This document shows positions 37,580 through 45,675 of a stretch of DNA of 64,000 nucleotides, piece by piece. The stretch covers positions 1,798,001 through 1,862,000 of the forward strand of contig NZ_JABRVS010000001.1 in NCBI RefSeq assembly GCF_013248905.1. The letters run 5' to 3'. The stretch comes from Shewanella sp. VB17 (GTDB lineage Bacteria > Pseudomonadota > Gammaproteobacteria > Enterobacterales > Shewanellaceae). The notes below the pieces were generated by a model that was given only the letters and a program-made list of their open reading frames with translations, did no database searches and was not told where the DNA came from. The position numbers were made by a program, and so were the translations under genes. Numbering within the stretch: position 1 is the stretch's first letter; each line of letters opens with the position of its first letter.

Positions 37580-39028
37580 GTGAATATATTGGGGTATATG
37601 CAAAAACTCGGTAAGGCATTAATGCTGCCGATAGCGGTTCTACCAGTAGCAGCCTTGCTACTGCGTTTAGGTCAACCAGATCTATTAGGGATCCCTTTTA
37701 TTGCTGAAGCGGGTAATGCGATTTTCAGCAACCTTCCTTTACTTTTTGCTATGGGTATTGCGGTAGGAATCGCTGTCGATGGTGCAGGTGCTGCGGCGTT
37801 AGCGGGAGCTGTGGGTTTCTTTATCCTTAAGGGAACGACAGTAACGTTAGATCCAAGTATCGATATGTCATTTTTTGGTGGCATTATTAGTGGTATTGTG
37901 GCTGGCCATACTTATAACCGCTTCCATGCTGTCTCTTTGCCTGCTGTGCTTGGCTTTTTCAATGGTAAGCGATTAGTGCCTATTATGACCGGCTTGTTTA
38001 TGCTGGGTATTGGTTGGGTTTGTGGGTACATTTGGCCTGGTATTCAAAATGGCATTGATCTATTTGGTCACGCTATTGCCGATTCAGGGTCTATTGGCCA
38101 ATTTGTTTATGGCACGTTAAACCGAGCCTTGATTCCTTTTGGGTTACACCATGTATTGAATTCTTATTTTTGGTTTGGTTTAGGTGATTTTACTAATGCT
38201 GCTGGAGAGGTGGTTAGGGGAGACTTGCACCGCTTCTTTGCTGGTGATCCTAATGCAGGTGTTTTCATGACTGGCTTCTTTCCTGTGATGATGTTTGGGT
38301 TACCTGCTGCGGCTCTAGCAATGTATTTAACTTCTAATATAGAGCGACGAGTTCAAATTGGTGGCATGTTATTTTCAGTGGCCGTGACGGCTTTTTTAAC
38401 CGGTATTACAGAGCCTCTTGAGTTCATGTTTATGTTCTTAGCGCCTGGCTTATATGCTGTACATGCGTTGTTAACTGGTGTGTCGTTGGCGTTGACGACA
38501 TCGATGGGGGCATTAATAGGCTTTGGGTTTTCTGCAGGTTTGTTTGATCTGATACTTAACTGGGGACTTGCCACTAATCCATGGACTGTTGTGATTATAG
38601 GCTTGGCGTACTCAGTGATTTATTTCTGCGTATTCTATTTTAGTATCAAGATGTTTAACTTGAAAACACCCGGTCGAGAGCCGCTTGATGACAGCGCTGT
38701 CAGTTGCGTGGTAGAGGGCAAAGATAAGCATGATTTAACCGATATTGAATATAAGGCTCGCCAGTATACTAAAGCCATTGGTGGCTTTGATAATATGGTG
38801 GTTATTGATGCTTGTATTACCCGCCTTCGTTTAACACTCATTGATAGCAGTATTGTCAATGAGAGTGTGATTAAAGCCTTAGGGGCAAGCGGTATGATCC
38901 GTATTGGTGGTGATAATATTCAAATAATCATTGGAACTGAGGCTGAAATCATTGCTGGTGAAATGAGGAAAATCGGATCTAATGAAAACCTAAGTAGAAT
39001 AAATATTCCCGCAGTCACTCAGAGCTAA
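37580..39028 (+). CDS. PTS EIICB component, N-acetylglucosamine type
   Basis: A 482-residue glucose-superfamily PTS permease. EIIC fills residues 1 to about 375 (KALMLPIAVLPVAALLLRLG, GLHHVLNSYFWFGLGDF, TGITEPLEFMFMFLAP). EIIB follows, with the phospho-cysteine C412 in VVIDACITRLRLTL. It resembles NagE but lacks the C-terminal EIIA found in E. coli NagE (648 residues), so it needs a separate EIIA. The start is GTG, 7 bp after AGAGGT. Together with the porin upstream this may be a GlcNAc or chitin-sugar uptake unit; glucose specificity cannot be excluded. Confidence 0.88.
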   Translation: MNILGYMQKLGKALMLPIAVLPVAALLLRLGQPDLLGIPFIAEAGNAIFSNLPLLFAMGIAVGIAVDGAGAAALAGAVGFFILKGTTVTLDPSIDMSFFGGIISGIVAGHTYNRFHAVSLPAVLGFFNGKRLVPIMTGLFMLGIGWVCGYIWPGIQNGIDLFGHAIADSGSIGQFVYGTLNRALIPFGLHHVLNSYFWFGLGDFTNAAGEVVRGDLHRFFAGDPNAGVFMTGFFPVMMFGLPAAALAMYLTSNIERRVQIGGMLFSVAVTAFLTGITEPLEFMFMFLAPGLYAVHALLTGVSLALTTSMGALIGFGFSAGLFDLILNWGLATNPWTVVIIGLAYSVIYFCVFYFSIKMFNLKTPGREPLDDSAVSCVVEGKDKHDLTDIEYKARQYTKAIGGFDNMVVIDACITRLRLTLIDSSIVNESVIKALGASGMIRIGGDNIQIIIGTEAEIIAGEMRKIGSNENLSRINIPAVTQS

Positions 39029-39045
39029 TTGCTTCTTTGAATTGA

Positions 39046-39077
39046 TCAGTATCCTGGGGATTAAGGCAGGATACTGA
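39046..39077 (+). terminator. Hairpin after the PTS gene
   Basis: Perfect 10-bp stem TCAGTATCCT / AGGATACTGA with a 12-nt loop and no T-run, about 18 bp after the stop; possibly a Rho-independent end of low strength or an mRNA-stabilising hairpin. Confidence 0.45.
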
Positions 39078-39193
39078 TAAGGGACACTGGTAGGTGGATT
39101 AAGTATGAATAAACAGTGAAATATAGTGAAAATAAAGATGAGTTATTTTATATTGTTCAGCCAGTGAAATATTGATGAAATTGAGTATTAACC

Positions 39194-39910
39194 ATGCGCC
39201 TCGATAAATTTTTATGTAAGAGTACCGAGCTCACTCGGAGTGAGGCGACTGTTGTGATTTTAGCAGGTGAAGTGTTAGTCAATGGTGAAGTTGTGACTTC
39301 AGCTTCTTCTCAGATCCATGAGAATAATCACATCACTTTAGATGGGGAAAAGCTTACGGCTAGAGCTTCGCGCTATATTATGTTGCATAAACCTGCAGGT
39401 ACATTGAGTTCTAATGTGGATGGTGATCACCCAAGTGTATTTAATTTTATACCATTGGATAATACTTGTGAACTTCATATCGCTGGGCGTTTAGATGCCG
39501 ATACCACAGGTTTATTACTCATTACCGACGATGGCCGATGGTCTTTTAATGTGTTCAATCCTAAATACCGTTGTGAAAAGGTTTATCGAGTCTATCTGCG
39601 TGATCCTGTCGAAGGAGAGATCTGTGGTGAGATAGCGTTGGAGATCCAAAATAAATTCGAGCATGGACTCAAGCTACAAGGTGAGGATACACTCACTCTT
39701 CCAGCTAAACTAGAGTTTGTGTCTGCTAAAGAAGTATTACTTACCATTACTGAAGGACGGTACCATCAAGTGAAACGTATGTTTGCTTGTATAGGCAATA
39801 GAGTCAACAGATTACACCGAGAACAAGTCGGCAAGATCCGTCTTGATGTCGATGTGGGTCAATGGCGTTATTTGACAGTAGATGAAATTACTTCAATTCC
39901 TCATCATTAA
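39194..39910 (+). CDS. rsuA: 16S rRNA pseudouridine synthase RsuA
   Basis: A 238-residue RsuA-family enzyme: an N-terminal S4 RNA-binding domain (MRLDKFLCKSTELTRSEATVVI), then the pseudouridine synthase core with MLHKPAGTLSSNVDGDHPSV and the catalytic Asp101 in AGRLDADTTGLLLITDDG. YHQVKRMFACIGNRVNRLHR is the downstream motif. RsuA makes pseudouridine at position 516 of 16S rRNA. Length matches E. coli (231). RluE and RluF share parts of these motifs, but the MLHKPxG ... CEK pattern favours RsuA. Confidence 0.88.
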   Translation: MRLDKFLCKSTELTRSEATVVILAGEVLVNGEVVTSASSQIHENNHITLDGEKLTARASRYIMLHKPAGTLSSNVDGDHPSVFNFIPLDNTCELHIAGRLDADTTGLLLITDDGRWSFNVFNPKYRCEKVYRVYLRDPVEGEICGEIALEIQNKFEHGLKLQGEDTLTLPAKLEFVSAKEVLLTITEGRYHQVKRMFACIGNRVNRLHREQVGKIRLDVDVGQWRYLTVDEITSIPHH

Positions 39911-40101
39911 CGGTGACTTATTTTGATGCTTAATCGTTAATCCTTCAATTTTTTGACGACTATAATATTGAGTGTTTATTATCCTAATTTAAATGAAACT
40001 TGTGGAGTGATTAATGCGCTAAATATCTCTCCTAAATTAGGTAGAGTAAGTTTTTGTCATTATTATTTTTTGGTTATTACTTGGATTTCTGCGGCACTGA
40101 T

Positions 40102-40677
40102 TTAGCTTTTAGCCATGGCATTCCAAAATAGATGAAAACTAGCTGCTTTATGTTTAGGATCTTGCCACTTTTCAGGATGATCTAAGAAGTAACGGGTGGC
40201 AGCGAGGTATTGCCCATGACAGTTGTCTAGCATTAAATTTAATGGGTACTCAGCCAGTAAACCGAGGGTGTGTCCTTTTTTCATTAGCGCTCCCATGAAA
40301 CTAAGTATGGAGTTCATTGCTTGCTCACGGATCTCTATAGAGATGGATTGAGACATAGAGTATTGTTGAAAAAAATCCTGTTTGAGTGGATTTTCTATCG
40401 ACCATTGAATCGCACTAAACCAGAGGTGTTTAGCATCTTCTTTTAAGTTGCCACTGTCGGTAATTGAAGCGAGAATAGCATCTGCAAATTCTTGTTTAAT
40501 AGATAGAAAAAGGTATTCCATCAACTTATCTTTAGAAGGGAAGTGATGAAAAAGAGTGCCTGTTGCAACCCCTGATTTTTTAGCGATAGAGGCGGTCGAG
40601 GTTGCATAGAAACCTTGGCTAACAAATAATGTTAGTGCGGTATCTAAAATCGTTTGTTTTTTATCAATTTTTTTCAT
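40102..40677 (-). CDS. TetR-family transcriptional regulator
   Basis: A 191-residue regulator with an N-terminal helix-turn-helix: QTILDTALTLFVSQGFYATSTASIAKKSGVATGTLFHHFPSKDKLM. The C-terminal ligand domain is divergent. It sits 60 bp downstream of an aldehyde dehydrogenase gene and is likely cotranscribed with it. A palindrome of the TetR class lies just upstream of the dehydrogenase, so it probably represses this operon and itself. The inducer is unknown, likely an aldehyde or its precursor. Confidence 0.88.
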   Translation of the reverse strand: MKKIDKKQTILDTALTLFVSQGFYATSTASIAKKSGVATGTLFHHFPSKDKLMEYLFLSIKQEFADAILASITDSGNLKEDAKHLWFSAIQWSIENPLKQDFFQQYSMSQSISIEIREQAMNSILSFMGALMKKGHTLGLLAEYPLNLMLDNCHGQYLAATRYFLDHPEKWQDPKHKAASFHLFWNAMAKS

Positions 40678-40737
40678 TTGCCGACTTAATTTTACATGTC
40701 ACTTAAAAGAAGATTTACCCTGTGCTAACAAATAGTA

Positions 40738-42183
40738 TCAGCGTAAAAATAGTTTGTATAACATAGCTTGAATCCATGTCCCATAAGGGGGGTGCACAAA
40801 TCTACCGGCATTGATTTTACCTCGGCTTAAGATTGTTTTTGCATGACTGAAGGTTAAGAAGCCTTCTTTAGCGTGATAATGTCCCATGCCTGAAGGACCT
40901 ATTCCTCCAAATGGAGCATCGTCAGCAGCAACATGAAAGACGGTTTCATTAATGCATACTCCACCAGAATGGGTATTATTTACTATCAATTGCTGCGTAC
41001 TAGTATTAAAACTCATGATGTAAAGCGCCAGTGGTCGTGGTCTATCATTAATATAGTCAATTGCTTCATCTAAGGTGTTGTAGCCTAATATTGGGAGCAG
41101 AGGCCCAAATATTTCGTCTTGCATTAAGCGCATGTCATCGCTGACATCGGTAATGAGCTGAGTCGGTATTTTACGTTGTTCAGCATTAATAGTCTCACTA
41201 TTGGCACTAACAATGGTAGCTCCTTTTACTCTTGCATCTTCAAGTACAGCGGTTAAACGGTCGAATTGGCGTTGATTAATGATGGCACCATAATCATCAT
41301 TGTTGCTTACCTTGCCATACATGGTGGTAAACTTTTTTTGATAGGCTGCAATAAATTCAGCTTGTTTTTCTTTTGGCACCAAGATGTAATCTGGTGCGAC
41401 GCAGATCTGTCCTGAATTTAAACATTTACCATAGATCATACGTTCGACAGCAATGGATACGGGCATATCTGGGGCGATAAGTACGGGAGACTTTCCACCT
41501 AATTCGAGCGTAACAGGAGTTAAGTTGGCTGCAGCTGCACGCATGACATGACGCCCAACAGTGGTGGAACCGGTAAAAAGTAAGTGATCAAATGGAAGTG
41601 AAGAAAACTGTGCAGCCACATCGGCTTCTCCTTCGACAACAGCGACGATGGTTTGATCAAAAATGCTGGTTAGCATTTCAGTGAGCACTTTATTTGTTTG
41701 TGGTGTAAATTCAGAAAGTTTTAACATGGCGCGATTACCTGCACTGAGTGCAGTGATCAATGGGCCGAGTGAAAGAAAGACTGGAAAGTTCCAGGGAACA
41801 ATGATGCCGACAACGCCTACAGGTTGGTAATGAACATAAACCTTAGCGGGAGCAAGTAGTAAACCTGCGTGACGACGACTGGGCTTCATCCATTTTTTTA
41901 GATTGTTAAGGCAGTAGTTAATGTTGTTGATGCTAGGCATGATTTCTGAGATAAAAGTATCATTGGTCGATCGGTTACCATAATCTTGATTGAGTGCTTC
42001 GGCTAAAGGGTGTTTACATTTCAATAGCGCGGTTTTAAGAGTATTAAGTTGCGAGATCCTGAGCTCGTAGGTCGGCGCTGGTTGTGAGCGGTAGCTTTTT
42101 TGCTGGCAGTGAAGTAAATCTGCTAAGTTTATGTCCTTAGCTGTTACATTGTCTGTTTGTTGAATGGGGATGTTCATATTCAC
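40738..42183 (-). CDS. Coniferyl-aldehyde-type aldehyde dehydrogenase
   Basis: A 481-residue NAD(P)-dependent aldehyde dehydrogenase of the CalB/class 3 kind. PVGVVGIIVPWNFPVFLSLGPL is the N-terminal motif, catalytic Glu227 lies in VTLELGGKSPVLI and the nucleophile Cys261 in NSGQICVAPDY. A C-terminal hydrophobic-basic end (WIQAMLYKLFLR) could touch membranes. It oxidises a hydrophobic aldehyde to the acid. It is first in an ALDH-tetR operon under the operator at 42226-42245. Confidence 0.9.
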   Translation of the reverse strand: MNMNIPIQQTDNVTAKDINLADLLHCQQKSYRSQPAPTYELRISQLNTLKTALLKCKHPLAEALNQDYGNRSTNDTFISEIMPSINNINYCLNNLKKWMKPSRRHAGLLLAPAKVYVHYQPVGVVGIIVPWNFPVFLSLGPLITALSAGNRAMLKLSEFTPQTNKVLTEMLTSIFDQTIVAVVEGEADVAAQFSSLPFDHLLFTGSTTVGRHVMRAAAANLTPVTLELGGKSPVLIAPDMPVSIAVERMIYGKCLNSGQICVAPDYILVPKEKQAEFIAAYQKKFTTMYGKVSNNDDYGAIINQRQFDRLTAVLEDARVKGATIVSANSETINAEQRKIPTQLITDVSDDMRLMQDEIFGPLLPILGYNTLDEAIDYINDRPRPLALYIMSFNTSTQQLIVNNTHSGGVCINETVFHVAADDAPFGGIGPSGMGHYHAKEGFLTFSHAKTILSRGKINAGRFVHPPYGTWIQAMLYKLFLR

Positions 42184-42225
42184 TCTCCAGCTGAGATATT
42201 TTAATCAAATTTATGTTATTTTCAG

Positions 42226-42245
42226 TAGACTGATTGGTCGGTCTA
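42226..42245. promoter_or_regulatory. TetR-type operator upstream of aldehyde dehydrogenase
   Basis: TAGACTGATTGGTCGGTCTA is a near palindrome: the arms TAGACTGA and TCGGTCTA differ at one position. GGTCGGTCTA is a common half site for TetR/AcrR-family repressors. It lies 43 bp before the dehydrogenase start, where promoter elements are expected. Confidence 0.7.
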
Positions 42246-42300
42246 TTTGTGATAGCATAATTGAATGAGTGAAAAACATCCAGTTTATTCTTGATACGAT

Positions 42301-42347
42301 GAAAAGAGGCTGCGCTGGTGAGAATTTAGGGTTATGAATAGCAGCCT
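42301..42347 (-). terminator. Possible terminator of the bufferin operon
   Basis: On the minus strand a 7-bp stem AGGCTGC / GCAGCCT with a long 27-nt loop is followed by CTTTTC, about 30 bp after the DUF2063 stop. The long loop makes it weak. Confidence 0.4.
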
Positions 42348-42379
42348 TATCCTATATTTAAGATAGGTTAAGCATGCAC

Positions 42380-43186
42380 TTAAGCGATAGCGCGGATTAG
42401 TCCCATCTCGAACCAAGAACGTATAGCTTGTAGTACTTTTACCGGGGCTTGTTCTTCATTAAAGTAATTGAGCATTAACTCACATTGTTGTGCGAGAGTC
42501 TGTCCTTTGAGAAATCCCTCTAGCAAGACTCGTTGGTATTCGGCGAGAGAGATAAATTCAGTGAGCCTCTCTTTGCCTCGCCAGAGCAACCAGCTGCTGG
42601 CTAAGGTGTAATCTGGCTGAGGGGGTGTGTGTTGATTCTTCAATGCTTGCCAACTTTCGACTGCATTGCTTTGGCATTGATAAATTTGCATACTTGGATG
42701 GAATCTTAACCGGCTTTCAGGCCAATATTCAGGAGCAAGTTGTTCAAATTCAGAAAAGTTGATTCTGGATTGCTCTTCGGCATCAAAAGCATTGAGAAGG
42801 TGACGTTCGAAAGCGGCAATATGAGATAAAATAGGATACTGGCTGAAAAACGTGTCGTCATTTAAAAATTGTGGCAAAGGATCACAAAAATATCGCAGTG
42901 ATCGATAAGATGACGGATGAGTGTCGATATACTTTTGTGCCATTTTGTCAAAAAGTTCATCCCCGAGGTAACAGCAAAGTATTTCGTGATCTGTTTCTAT
43001 TGTTTCAATTAGCCTTAGTCGGTATGCACTGGCATAAATCCCTATCCTGTTTTGGCAATCTTCATGACTGTTAGCTGTAATAATGGCTGACAAAGCTGAA
43101 TATTTATCAGCTTGAGCGCTGTCACAGAGCTTATCTGCAAGAATATAATCCATCAGGAGTACTTGGGTTTGTTTAAGAGATGCCAT
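42380..43186 (-). CDS. bufC: BufC/HvfC-type DUF2063 protein (RiPP partner protein)
   Basis: A 268-residue protein. Its N-terminal 95 residues carry the DUF2063 pattern: CQNRIGIYASAYRLRLIETIETDHEILCCYLGDELFDKMAQKYIDTHPSSYRSLRYFCDPLPQFL when read in sections (R-IGIYASAYRLRLIE, LGDELFDKMA, THPSSYRSLR). In bufferin and methanobactin-like systems the partner protein binds the precursor and forms a complex with the DUF692 enzyme. It starts 23 bp after the DUF692 gene ends, on the same strand, as last gene of a three-gene operon. The C-terminal half (LLRGKERLTEFISLAEYQRVLLEGFLKG region) is helical. Function follows the family, not direct data. Confidence 0.85.
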   Translation of the reverse strand: MASLKQTQVLLMDYILADKLCDSAQADKYSALSAIITANSHEDCQNRIGIYASAYRLRLIETIETDHEILCCYLGDELFDKMAQKYIDTHPSSYRSLRYFCDPLPQFLNDDTFFSQYPILSHIAAFERHLLNAFDAEEQSRINFSEFEQLAPEYWPESRLRFHPSMQIYQCQSNAVESWQALKNQHTPPQPDYTLASSWLLWRGKERLTEFISLAEYQRVLLEGFLKGQTLAQQCELMLNYFNEEQAPVKVLQAIRSWFEMGLIRAIA

Positions 43187-43209
43187 TAGGGAACGTCCTG
43201 CTTTTATCC

Positions 43210-44145
43210 TTAAGTCTGATCATTAGTAGCATTGGTAACTCTTTTAATTTCATAGTGTACATCCTGATGTGTAATGTTTGTGCTGTGCTGAGCTGAACTT
43301 AATGACAAATTAGGCAAAGTTTTATTTGCGATATCTCGAGCAATCTGTAATTCCTGCTCCAGTGCAGAAAACTCAGGAATATGACCGTCTCTCTCTATCA
43401 TAGTGCTGACCGCTCCAAAGCGTGTTAAGGCGGCACGGTAAAGTTCCCAAACGCTGTTTGGAACATCATGATCATGGGTATCGATAACATAATCGCCATA
43501 GTCGGAATGTCCAGCCAGATGGAATTGTTGTACTCGATGAGGAGATATTTTGTTAAGGTAAGTGATGGGATCGAAATGATGGTTTCTAGCACTAACGTAA
43601 ATATTGTTAATATCCAGTAGCACAAGGCAATCAGCTTGCTCTGAAACCGCGTTAAGGAAAGTCCATTCATCCATGGTTGAGTCTTTATAAGAGAGGTAGC
43701 TTGAGACATTTTCTAACAAAATGCGCCTTCCTAGAAAGTCCTGTACGATACGGACACGCTCAGCGACATGGTTAATTGTCTCCTCTGTATAAGGTAAAGG
43801 GAGTAGATCATGGCTGTTTACACCGTGAATTGAGGTCCAACAAATATGATCTGAGATCCATTTTGGTTGCACTTCATTGGCTAATTTTTTTAATGCGGTT
43901 AGATATGTCATATCGATAGGATCGGTACTGCCAATTGACATTGACACACCGTGCATAACAACAGGGTATTGTTCAGCTATCGCCTCAAGATAATATCTTG
44001 GTTTACCTCCTGCAACCATATAATTTTCAGATAATATTTCAAACCAATCTATGTTAGGACGATGTTGAAGGACATGATCAAAGTGCTGGGTTCTTAATCC
44101 TAATCCGAAGCCGAGAAAATCGTGTGTTAGTGCCGTTTTTGTCAC
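43210..44145 (-). CDS. bufB: BufB/HvfB-type DUF692 multinuclear iron oxygenase (MNIO)
   Basis: A TIM-barrel enzyme of the DUF692/MNIO family, which uses two or three non-haem iron ions to modify cysteines in peptide precursors. It begins FGLGLRTQHFDHVL and carries metal-ligand-type residues H65 (VVMHGVSMSIG), H100 (ISDHICW), E145 (LLENVSSYL), D178-N181 (VLLDINNIYVS), H209 and H213 (FHLAGHSDYG), D222-H226 (DTHDHD) and E251 (MIERDGHIPE). I choose the GTG at 44145 (GAGGT 9 bp upstream, 311 residues) rather than an ATG 72 bp earlier, which adds a hydrophobic, atypical leader (IGIFIDVYILYHYRG). It lies between the precursor bufA-like gene and the DUF2063 gene, forming a bufferin operon. Confidence 0.88.
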   Translation of the reverse strand: MTKTALTHDFLGFGLGLRTQHFDHVLQHRPNIDWFEILSENYMVAGGKPRYYLEAIAEQYPVVMHGVSMSIGSTDPIDMTYLTALKKLANEVQPKWISDHICWTSIHGVNSHDLLPLPYTEETINHVAERVRIVQDFLGRRILLENVSSYLSYKDSTMDEWTFLNAVSEQADCLVLLDINNIYVSARNHHFDPITYLNKISPHRVQQFHLAGHSDYGDYVIDTHDHDVPNSVWELYRAALTRFGAVSTMIERDGHIPEFSALEQELQIARDIANKTLPNLSLSSAQHSTNITHQDVHYEIKRVTNATNDQT

Positions 44146-44361
44146 TCTGTGCTTACCTCGGTAATGATATAAAATATAGACATCTATAAAAATGCCTATA
44201 TTCAAGTCTTTATCCAATATTGAATGGGAATAACGATTCTATTTAATTAACATCATCATGATCTTAATTGTGTTATACATTTTAAAAGCATTACCTATAC
44301 TCTTAATTGATAAGATAATGTTTTAAAATCAGTTGCTTATCGGTATGCTGAATCCTGTACA

Positions 44362-44385
44362 GGAGGTTTATGGAGGGTTAAACTC
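44362..44385 (-). other. Hairpin at the end of the bufferin precursor gene
   Basis: GGAGTTTAA and TAAACCTCC (minus strand) form an imperfect stem over the bufA-like stop codon, in front of a 230-nt gap before the chosen bufB start. It might reduce read-through or protect the precursor transcript so that precursor exceeds enzyme; this is inference. Confidence 0.35.
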
Positions 44386-44845
44386 CTATTTTGCCACCAA
44401 TATCATCACAAGCTTTCGCTGGCGTTGTTACAAATCCAGTGCCTTTACAGCTTGAATGTCCGTTACAGGCATTGTTCGCTGTTTTACAATCGTTATGACC
44501 CTTACAGGCATTGACGTTATAACAGTGTACTAGTTCTGTTTTTGAGATACTGCCAACCCAATCATCTTGTACATTTCCACCAACATTACCACAGGTTTTA
44601 GCTGACATAGCAACAAAACCAGTGCCTTTACAGCTGGCATGCCCACCACAGGCGTTGTTCGCTGTTTTACAATCGTTATGGCCTTTGCAAGTATTAACGC
44701 CATAGCAGTGTACAAGATCACTACTACCTTTAGACATTGCAGTTTGGGCAGTTTCTGATGTTCCAGTATTTGCACAGCCCGCTAATGCTGCCATAGTCAG
44801 GGCTAATGCTGCCCCTGTCATAGAGTGTTGAACTTTAGTTGTCAT
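44378..44845 (-). CDS. bufA: BufA2-like bufferin precursor with two tandem cysteine-rich cores and a lipobox
   Basis: A 155-residue secreted precursor. The signal peptide ends in a lipobox, MAALAGC (Cys24), which predicts a lipoprotein. Two 47-residue repeats follow, residues 44-90 and 105-151, joined by a 14-residue linker. Each contains HC-Y-VN-CKGHNDCKTANNAC and SCKGTGFV, then C and IGG or VGG; six cysteines per repeat, twelve in all. CKGHNDCKTANNAC is the motif I associate with BufA2-class bufferins, copper-binding RiPPs whose cysteines are turned into heterocycles by DUF692 enzymes. Most relatives I know have one core; here it is duplicated. The gene heads the operon; AAAGGG before the ATG is the ribosome site. 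Confidence 0.85.
   Translation of the reverse strand: MTTKVQHSMTGAALALTMAALAGCANTGTSETAQTAMSKGSSDLVHCYGVNTCKGHNDCKTANNACGGHASCKGTGFVAMSAKTCGNVGGNVQDDWVGSISKTELVHCYNVNACKGHNDCKTANNACNGHSSCKGTGFVTTPAKACDDIGGKIGV
44393..44716 (-). repeat. Tandem repeat encoding the two bufferin cores
   Basis: Two 141-bp copies, 44576-44716 and 44393-44533, separated by 42 bp. They encode nearly the same 47 residues, with changes such as CYGVNTC to CYNVNAC and GGHASC to NGHSSC. The similarity at DNA level points to an internal duplication. Confidence 0.85.
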
Positions 44846-45186
44846 ACTATTCCCTTTTTGATTAATGATGAAACTCAGGTATAAGATTAGTGATAATTTT
44901 CAAATACGACATAAAAAATTATTTAGGTTTTAACGTATTTATTTATCTGACTTTTAATGGTTATCACAATGTGCTTAAAGAAAGACCGCAAAAATAAAAT
45001 TAAAATTTCAAGTGTTCGTAGATAAAAATGCATTTTTATCATTTAATTTGCAGTCAGCTTGCTTGGAGGGAAAATGTGTGTGTTAGCGTTCGATGGAAAA
45101 TGTAGATAAGATTACGGTTTTAATGACACTTTGACATTATTGATAACGTTTAACGCTATCATTATATTATTGATAAGGAGAGACTG
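44846..45186. other. Divergent promoter region between bufA-like and usp genes
   Basis: About 340 bp. The usp side has a good promoter (separate entry). The bufA side contains no element I can place with confidence; a metal- or ECF-sigma-controlled promoter would be expected from known bufferin operons, but no match is claimed. Confidence 0.35.
45140..45168 (+). promoter_or_regulatory. Predicted promoter of the usp pair
   Basis: TTGATA (45140-45145), 17-bp spacer, TATATT (45163-45168). The start would fall about 12 nt before the first usp ATG, right at its AAGGAG ribosome site, so the leader would be very short. Confidence 0.45.
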
Positions 45187-45618
45187 ATGAGAACTCGGCA
45201 AATACTCTGCCCAACCGATTTTTCAGAAACGGCATCCCACGCATTAAAATACGCGCTTGAAATGGCTAATTTTTATCAAGTGAGTTTAAGATTGTTACAT
45301 GTTGTGGATCAGCCCCTTGGTAATGAAAACTATCAAATATTAGCGATCGATCCTGAGTCTCTGGCTCAACAAATGGAGGATGCTGCAGCAGAAAAAATGC
45401 AGGAGCTTCTCTGTGATCTTAAAAGCGATCTATCAATTGAAACAGCCATTAGACGAGGCTTTCCTATTGAGCAGATCTTAGCTGATGCGGCTGAATTCGA
45501 TGCTGGAATGATAGTAATGGCTAGCCATGGTCGGAGTGGTTTGTCCCATTTTTTACATACTAATGTTGCTGAAGTTATTGCTAATGGTGCTACATGTCCT
45601 GTTTTGGTTGTCAAATAA
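45187..45618 (+). CDS. Universal stress protein (UspA family), copy 1
   Basis: A 143-residue single-domain Usp. It begins MRTRQILCPTDFSETASHALKYALEMA and ends IVMASHGRSGLSHFLHTNVAEVIANGATCPVLVVK. The G-2x-G-9x-G(S/T) ATP-binding motif is partly kept (ASHGRSGLSHFLHTN). It precedes a paralogue by 57 bp, likely cotranscribed. AAGGAG gives the ribosome site. Usp proteins accumulate under stress or growth arrest; the specific role is unknown. Confidence 0.9.
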   Translation: MRTRQILCPTDFSETASHALKYALEMANFYQVSLRLLHVVDQPLGNENYQILAIDPESLAQQMEDAAAEKMQELLCDLKSDLSIETAIRRGFPIEQILADAAEFDAGMIVMASHGRSGLSHFLHTNVAEVIANGATCPVLVVK

Positions 45619-45675
45619 TGTATTGTGAAATTTGTTATTTTAGCTCAATAATGAGCAAATTAGCCGGAGGTTACT

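Noticed and set aside
44146..44217. Upstream ATG for the DUF692 gene
   Set aside because: Adds 24 residues not seen in the family, and GAGGT precedes the GTG at 44145.
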